Source of the DNA: Paraburkholderia nodosa DSM 21604 | GTDB lineage: Bacteria > Pseudomonadota > Gammaproteobacteria > Burkholderiales > Burkholderiaceae | DNA length: 64,000 nt | Assembly (NCBI RefSeq): GCF_000519185.1 | Contig: NZ_JAFA01000008.1 | Span: 124,405 to 188,404, forward strand | Direction: 5' to 3' | Part shown: in pieces, positions 59,576 through 64,000 of the stretch | Layout of the letters: the number at the start of each line of letters is the position of its first letter | How positions within the stretch are numbered: position 1 is the stretch's first letter | Notes under the pieces: model-generated | Seen by the model: only the letters and a program-made list of their open reading frames with translations | Told to the model about the DNA's origin: nothing | Databases searched by the model: none | Program-made: the position numbers and the translations under genes

Positions 59576-60001
59576 TTAGCGCGAGTAGACGTTGACTTGC
59601 GGGAAGAAGAACGCGATTTCCACGGCAGCCGTTTCAGCGGCGTCCGAGCCGTGCACGGCGTTCGCGTCGATGCTGTCGGCGAAGTCGGCGCGGATCGTGC
59701 CCTTTTCAGCCTTCTTCGGATCGGTCGCGCCCATCAGTTCGCGGTTCTTCAGGATGGCGTTCTCGCCTTCCAGCGCCTGCACCATCACCGGGCCCGAGAC
59801 CATGAAGTCCACGAGGTCCTTGAAGAACGGACGCGCTGCGTGAACAGCATAGAACTTCTCTGCGTCGGCGCGCGACAGGTGAACCATGCGGGCGGCAATG
59901 ATCTTCAGACCAGCGTTTTCGAAGCGGCTGTAGATCTGGCCGATCACATTCTTTGCCACTGCGTCCGGCTTGATAATCGACAGGGTGCGTTCGATCGCCA
60001 T
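59576..60001 (-). CDS. ndk: Nucleoside diphosphate kinase
   Basis: Balances nucleoside di- and triphosphates. 141 residues with the start [18 protein letters not shown] and the phospho-His loop [16 protein letters not shown] lies before the ATG. First gene of the minus-strand run to 42652, with a promoter candidate at 60048. Confidence 0.97.
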   Translation of the reverse strand: MAIERTLSIIKPDAVAKNVIGQIYSRFENAGLKIIAARMVHLSRADAEKFYAVHAARPFFKDLVDFMVSGPVMVQALEGENAILKNRELMGATDPKKAEKGTIRADFADSIDANAVHGSDAAETAAVEIAFFFPQVNVYSR

Positions 60002-60047
60002 AAAAGCTCCAAAAAATTAAGAGGTTACAGATTCAAATGAATCCGCA

Positions 60048-60053
60048 ATTGTA
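60048..60053 (-). promoter_or_regulatory. Extended -10 element for ndk
   Basis: TGCTACAAT on the minus strand, an extended -10 (TGn plus TACAAT). It lies about 45 bases above the ndk ATG. The -35 region is weak, as often with extended -10 promoters. Confidence 0.55.
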
Positions 60054-60214
60054 GCATGTTCCCATGTATGATTGCGATTGAACCCTCATAGCCCGGCAAA
60101 CCGGGGCAAATGAGCGCAATCCGGTCACACGCACCGCGCTGCCGTACCTTTCAGAGAGGTTTAAGATTGGCGGCATACGCTGTGCAAACATAACGGAAAC
60201 TGTGTGGCAACCCG

Positions 60215-60243
60215 TTGAAACTCTGGGTCGGCGCACTTATCTT
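60215..60243 (+). promoter_or_regulatory. Sigma-70 promoter of the Bax1 family gene
   Basis: TTGAAA (60215-60220), 17 bases, TATCTT (60238-60243), with the gene start 62 bases below. Confidence 0.6.
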
Positions 60244-60304
60244 ATGGGGGAGCGGACCGCGTACCTGCGCGCCCTCACCCACGCGTCTCACGCAAGGAGA
60301 AAGC

Positions 60305-61003
60305 ATGAACGAGTATCCCTATAACTTCGGCCGCGGCGGCAGCGTCACCTCGGCGGAGACCCGCAACCGCGTACTGCGCAACACCTATTGGCTGCTCGCG
60401 CTGTCGATGGTGCCGACGGTGCTCGGCGCGTGGGTGGGCGTCGCGACCGGCTTCTCGCTTTTTGCGGCTACCAGCCCGGCCATGAGCCTGCTCGCGTTCT
60501 TCGCGATCGCCTTCGGCTTCATGTTCGCCATCGAGCGCACCAAGGAAAGCTCGGTGGGCGTGTTCGTGCTGCTCGGCTTCACGTTCTTCATGGGCCTGAT
60601 GCTCTCGCGCCTGCTGTCGTTCATTCTCGGCTTTTCGAACGGCCCGCAGCTCATCATGCTCGCGTTCGGCGGCACCGGCATCATTTTCACCGCCATGGCG
60701 ACCATCGCCACGGTCAGCAAGCGCGACTTCTCGGGCCTCGGCAAGTGGCTCTTCATGGGCGTGATCGTGATCCTGCTGGCCGGCGTCGCGAACATGTTCC
60801 TGCAGTTGCCCGCGCTGATGCTCACGGTTTCGGTGCTTGCCATCGCGATCTTCTCGGCCTACATGCTGTTCGACGTGCAGCGCGTCGTGAACGGCGGCGA
60901 GACGAACTACATCTCGGCCACGCTCGCGATCTATCTGGACCTGTATAACGTGTTCACGAACCTGCTCGCCATCCTCGGCATCTTCGGCGGCAACCGCAAC
61001 TAA
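60305..61003 (+). CDS. Bax inhibitor-1 / YccA family inner-membrane protein
   Basis: 232 residues with seven predicted membrane helices and the family C-terminal segment AIYLDLYNVFTNLLAILGIFGG. From ATG 60305, preceded by AAGGAGA. In E. coli YccA of this family is a substrate and modulator of FtsH; the HflK/HflC FtsH modulators are encoded 12 kb away. YbhL-like is an equal possibility. Followed by a strong terminator. Confidence 0.92.
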   Translation: MNEYPYNFGRGGSVTSAETRNRVLRNTYWLLALSMVPTVLGAWVGVATGFSLFAATSPAMSLLAFFAIAFGFMFAIERTKESSVGVFVLLGFTFFMGLMLSRLLSFILGFSNGPQLIMLAFGGTGIIFTAMATIATVSKRDFSGLGKWLFMGVIVILLAGVANMFLQLPALMLTVSVLAIAIFSAYMLFDVQRVVNGGETNYISATLAIYLDLYNVFTNLLAILGIFGGNRN

Positions 61004-61056
61004 AACGTAACCACACTCTGACGGGGCCGGATCGACAGATTCCGGCTTCATCAAGC

Positions 61057-61090
61057 AAAAAGCCCATGACTTTCGTCATGGGCTTTTTTT
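61057..61090. terminator. Bidirectional intrinsic terminator
   Basis: AAAAAGCCCATGAC, loop TTTC, GTCATGGGCTTTTTTT. It stops the Bax1 family gene (+) and the metallo-hydrolase gene (-). Confidence 0.93.
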
Positions 61091-61125
61091 CGTCTATTCG
61101 CCTGGCTGTCGCGCGGGCGCGGGAT

Positions 61126-61902
61126 TCAGAGCGCGATCCAGTCGAAACCCTCGGCTTGCGAAGCGACCCCGATTTCCGTCGCGGCATTGCCCAGAACCGC
61201 GGCCATCGCCGCTCGCGCAAGCTCCGGTGAGTTGTTCTGCTGGCTCAGGTGCGCAGCGACCAAATGCCGCAGCTTCGCGCGATCGAGTCCGGCGAGGATG
61301 CCGCCGGCTGCCTCGTTGTTCAGGTGACCGTGCGACCCGCCGATACGCGCCTTGAGCGAAGCCGGATAGCGGCTCGTCGCGAGCATCTCGAGGTCGTGGT
61401 TGCATTCGAGCACCAGTGCGTCACAACCGCTCAGCACATTGCTGATATGCGAGGTCGACTCGCCGACGTCGGTCAGCACGCCAAGCCGGCTCGCGCCGTC
61501 GCTGAACACGAACTGCAGCGGCTCGCGCGCGTCGTGCGGCACCGTGTAAGGCAACACGCCGAGTTCGCCGATCTCGACCGTCTCGTCGCCCCACAACACG
61601 TTGAGCTCGACGCCTGCGGCGTCGTCGGCGCCCACGGCCTGCGCCGTGCCCCAGCTCATGTAAAGCGGAATCGACCAGCGGCGCGCCAGCGTGAGCGCGC
61701 TGCCGATGTGATCGCTGTGTTCGTGGGTGATGAGAATCGCGGTGAGCGCGTCGGCAGCCAGCCCCGCGCGGGCGAGGCGCCGCTCGACTTCCTTCGCTGA
61801 GAATCCGCAGTCGAGCAGCACGCGCGTGGGCGTCGTGCCGCTGCCTGCTTCTACGACCAGTGCGTTGCCCTCGCTGCCGCTGCCGAGGCTCGCAAATCGC
61901 AT
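61126..61902 (-). CDS. Metallo-beta-lactamase-fold hydrolase (YycJ/WalJ-like)
   Basis: 258 residues from ATG 61902; the longer frame lies in bamC. It begins MRFASLGSGSEGNALVVEAG, typical of the YycJ group, and has the zinc motif THEHSDHIGS, with later ligands near TDVGESTSH and HLSQQNN. Probably a phosphodiesterase or nuclease; substrate unknown. It follows bamC by 11 bases, so the two are co-transcribed. Confidence 0.93.
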   Translation of the reverse strand: MRFASLGSGSEGNALVVEAGSGTTPTRVLLDCGFSAKEVERRLARAGLAADALTAILITHEHSDHIGSALTLARRWSIPLYMSWGTAQAVGADDAAGVELNVLWGDETVEIGELGVLPYTVPHDAREPLQFVFSDGASRLGVLTDVGESTSHISNVLSGCDALVLECNHDLEMLATSRYPASLKARIGGSHGHLNNEAAGGILAGLDRAKLRHLVAAHLSQQNNSPELARAAMAAVLGNAATEIGVASQAEGFDWIAL

Positions 61903-61913
61903 ATCAGCGCACG

Positions 61914-63053
61914 TCAGTTCAACTGCGCGTGGAGCGCGGAGACGATACGCTGGGCGTCCGACGAGGTGTCGACGCGGCCGCTCTGGTCGACCACGGCAAC
62001 CTGGGTCGAATTGCCCGTCGAGCGCACCGCCACGAGGTATTCCGGACCCTGATCCTTCGTGGCCTTCTTCGGGTTGTAGAAGAGCTTGCCGAGCAGGCCA
62101 TCGCCCTTGAGTTCCTGCATCGAATCGGCGTAGCGCACGTAGTAGAGGCCCTTCTCGCGGTCGCGATTGTCGACCGTGAAGTTCGTGCGGTCGAGCGCGA
62201 GGCCCACGCGCAGCCACGCGGTGTCGAACGCTTCGGGCAGGTCGAGCGTCGTGCCTTCAGGACCGGCAGCGACCTTGACGCCGGCCGTCGACGGGCGCGC
62301 ATCGGTCAGCAGTTGCTTGGACTGCGCGTCGGTCAGGCCGAACTTCTGCATGATCTTGGCGAGGAACGCGGCTTCGAGTGCCGGGTCGCGCGGACGCTCG
62401 ACCCACTTCGACCCCGTCTTGTCCTGGCCCGTCAGCACTTCTTCCATGGCGTTATGCGTGACGGAAATGTCCGTTTGACCGTCCGGGCCACGCGAAACCA
62501 GCACGCGGAAACGGTCGCGCGTGCCCGACGAGTACGCGAAGTCGATCACGCGGCCAATCGTACGGCGGAACCAGTCGTCCGGAATGTTGGCGCGGTTCTC
62601 GGCCCAGTCGGTCGTCATGATGCCCGTGGACGGCGAATCGGTCGTCAGCGTGAAGCCATTCTCCGTCCAGAATTCCTGCAACTGCGGCCAGACGTCGTCA
62701 GGCGAGCGGCCGTCCACCACGAGCCAGCGGCGGTCGCCGTCGCGCTCCACGTGCATGCCGAACGGATCCTGCGCATCCGGCACGCCGAGTGTGGCGTTGC
62801 CGGCCGGCATGACCGTGCGCTGAGCGGAGCCGCCAAGCGTAATCGTGGGCGGCGGCGCGACGTACTTCTGGTCGTTCGGCGCCGATGACAGATCCTGCGG
62901 CACATTCAGCGGCGGCGCGGTCGGCGTGTCCTTGTAGTTGACGCGATCGGACGCGAACATGTCGTTCAGCGACTCGCAGCCTGCGAGCGAGCCGAGTGCA
63001 AGCGCCAGCACCGCCATGCGGGTTGCGTGGAGGGAAAAAGCGGAACGTTTCAT
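61914..63053 (-). CDS. bamC: Outer-membrane assembly lipoprotein BamC
   Basis: Lipoprotein of the BAM complex. 379 residues: signal and lipobox LAGC (Cys25), a flexible segment (NYKDTPTAPPLNVPQDL, the conserved BamC N-terminal element that contacts BamD), and two helix-grip domains. dapA lies upstream, the dapA-bamC order known from E. coli. Confidence 0.93.
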   Translation of the reverse strand: MKRSAFSLHATRMAVLALALGSLAGCESLNDMFASDRVNYKDTPTAPPLNVPQDLSSAPNDQKYVAPPPTITLGGSAQRTVMPAGNATLGVPDAQDPFGMHVERDGDRRWLVVDGRSPDDVWPQLQEFWTENGFTLTTDSPSTGIMTTDWAENRANIPDDWFRRTIGRVIDFAYSSGTRDRFRVLVSRGPDGQTDISVTHNAMEEVLTGQDKTGSKWVERPRDPALEAAFLAKIMQKFGLTDAQSKQLLTDARPSTAGVKVAAGPEGTTLDLPEAFDTAWLRVGLALDRTNFTVDNRDREKGLYYVRYADSMQELKGDGLLGKLFYNPKKATKDQGPEYLVAVRSTGNSTQVAVVDQSGRVDTSSDAQRIVSALHAQLN

Positions 63054-63164
63054 GTGGGCCTTCGTGATACGGGAACGCTAAGCCTTGCTCTGCGAGACGA
63101 TGGGTCCAGGGTTGGTCCGAGGTCTATCAGTGATTGGGCGGGTGGGCCGTGGCGGCGTCGGTTG

Positions 63165-63197
63165 AAAAATCGGCGACTGGCTGATTGGATCAGCCAG
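63165..63197 (-). terminator. Weak terminator or attenuator overlapping the dapA stop codon
   Basis: CTGGCTGA-TCCAA-TCAGCCAG on the minus strand (63177-63197) includes the dapA TGA in its stem; a TTTTT tract follows seven bases later. Likely partial, since bamC is usually co-transcribed with dapA. Confidence 0.4.
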
Positions 63198-64000
63198 CCA
63201 GACCGGCTTCGCGCAGCGCGGCGCGCACCACGTCGTAGTAGCGCGCATCGAGCGGCGTGAGCGGCAGTCGGATGCCGCCTTCGATGCGGCCGAGTTCCTG
63301 CAGCGCCCACTTCACCGGAATCGGATTCGATTCGATGAACAGGTTCTTGTGCAGCGACAACAGCTTCATATGGATCGCGCGCGCCGTTTTCGCGTCGCCG
63401 GCGAGCGCGGCCTTGCACAGGTCGCTCATCTGGCGCGGCGCAACGTTCGCGGTCACCGAAATATTGCCGTGTCCGCCGAGCAGCATCAGCGCGATCGCCG
63501 TGGGATCGTCGCCGCTGAAAATCTTGAAGCCGTTCGGCGCATGCTTGATGAGGTGCGCGGCGCGGTCGATGTTACCCGTCGCCTCCTTCACCGCGATGAT
63601 GCCGGGCACTTCGGCCAGACGCAGGATGGTCTCGTTCGCCATGTCCGCGACCGTACGGCCCGGCACGTTGTAGAGGATGACCGGCAGATCCACGTCCTCC
63701 GCGATCTTCGCGAAGTGACGGTACATGCCTTCCTGGGTCGGCTTGTTGTAATAGGGCACGACCTGGAGCGACGCCTGTGCGCCCACTTCCTTCGCGTGCT
63801 TCGTGAGTTCGATGGCCTCGGCGGTGGAATTGCCGCCGGCGCCCGCGATGATCGGCATACGGCCAGCGGCGTGCTCGACCGCCGTCTTGATCATCAGGAT
63901 GTGTTCTTCGACGTCCAGCGTGGCGGACTCCCCGCTCGTACCGACGACGACGAGGGCATCCGTCCCCTCTTCCACGTGCCAGTCGATCAGTTTGCGGAAT
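63190..64000 (-). CDS. dapA: 4-Hydroxy-tetrahydrodipicolinate synthase, N-terminus cut by window edge
   Basis: Condenses pyruvate with aspartate semialdehyde in lysine and diaminopimelate synthesis; works downstream of LysC, also in this window. The visible 269 codons lack the first 30 or so residues, and the reading frame is open to the last base. Motifs: [13 protein letters not shown] (substrate Thr-Thr/Ser region), [16 protein letters not shown] (catalytic Tyr), and the Schiff-base Lys in [13 protein letters not shown]. The internal Met near 63975 is not the start. Confidence 0.96.
   Translation of the reverse strand, partial: FRKLIDWHVEEGTDALVVVGTSGESATLDVEEHILMIKTAVEHAAGRMPIIAGAGGNSTAEAIELTKHAKEVGAQASLQVVPYYNKPTQEGMYRHFAKIAEDVDLPVILYNVPGRTVADMANETILRLAEVPGIIAVKEATGNIDRAAHLIKHAPNGFKIFSGDDPTAIALMLLGGHGNISVTANVAPRQMSDLCKAALAGDAKTARAIHMKLLSLHKNLFIESNPIPVKWALQELGRIEGGIRLPLTPLDARYYDVVRAALREAGLAG

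Larger units (their letters stand above)
60002..60304. other. Divergent promoter region between ndk and the Bax1 gene
   Basis: 303 bases, AT-richer than the window average. It contains promoter candidates facing both ways and no supported gene. Confidence 0.5.

Overview
This window reads as core chromosome of a Burkholderiaceae bacterium (Burkholderia sensu lato, for example Paraburkholderia). The DNA is high in GC and the genes carry strong GC-ending codon bias. The neighbourhoods are typical of Betaproteobacteria: cysS-alkA-accA-tilS-lysC, dapA-bamC, and ndk-rlmN-rodZ-ispG-hisS-yfgM-bamB-der-hfq-hflX-hflK-hflC-hisZ-purA. Coding density is high. I see no integrase, transposase, prophage, CRISPR array, toxin-antitoxin pair or defence island.

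Layout. 1-0.95 kb: a minus-strand tRNA array (Ala-GGC, then alternating Glu-TTC and Asp-GTC), part of it a recent tandem duplication, driven by a near-consensus promoter and lying just downstream of gltX. 3-4.8 kb: a patatin-like lipoprotein and an NlpC/P60 cell-wall peptidase. 5-10.7 kb: a complete yejABEF-type peptide ABC importer. 10.8-12.8 kb: fabI, a small secreted Pro/Tyr/His-rich protein and a stand-alone tRNA-Ser(GCT) unit. 13-19.6 kb: lysC, tilS, accA, an AlkA-type glycosylase and cysS, all minus. 19.9-24.7 kb: a TPR protein, an exported and a cytoplasmic cyclophilin, lpxH, then cysE and trmJ on the other strand. 25-31.7 kb: suhB, lplT, mutS and a secreted protein that looks like a metallophosphoesterase stripped of its metal ligands. 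31.7-36.8 kb: slyD and the L16 oxygenase gene (divergent), an Ala-rich lipoprotein, a DinG/YoaA helicase and a DUF465 protein. 36.8-40.4 kb: a Gln-rich coiled-coil exported protein and tex. 40.5-42.4 kb: kup. 42.6-60.0 kb: an unbroken minus-strand run from ndk to a phosphoribosyltransferase. 60.3-64 kb: a Bax-inhibitor-1 family membrane protein, a metallo-beta-lactamase-fold hydrolase, bamC and the start-less end of dapA.

The genes cover translation (tRNAs, gltX, cysS, hisS, tilS, trmJ, rlmN, der, hflX), envelope assembly (bamB, bamC, lpxH, rodZ, lplT, the NlpC peptidase, yfgM), protein quality control (ppiA, ppiB, slyD, hflKC, a YccA-like protein), RNA control (hfq), and lipid, amino-acid, isoprenoid and purine synthesis. 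I found no convincing new multi-gene system. The items most worth a second look are the putative pseudo-phosphoesterase, the overlapping palindromes above the NlpC/P60 promoter, the slyD/roxA start region where a promoter touches the other gene's start codon, the tRNA duplication with an internal terminator, and several low-complexity envelope proteins. Start codons were moved to internal sites where ribosome-binding sites, signal peptides or family lengths required it; each entry says so.
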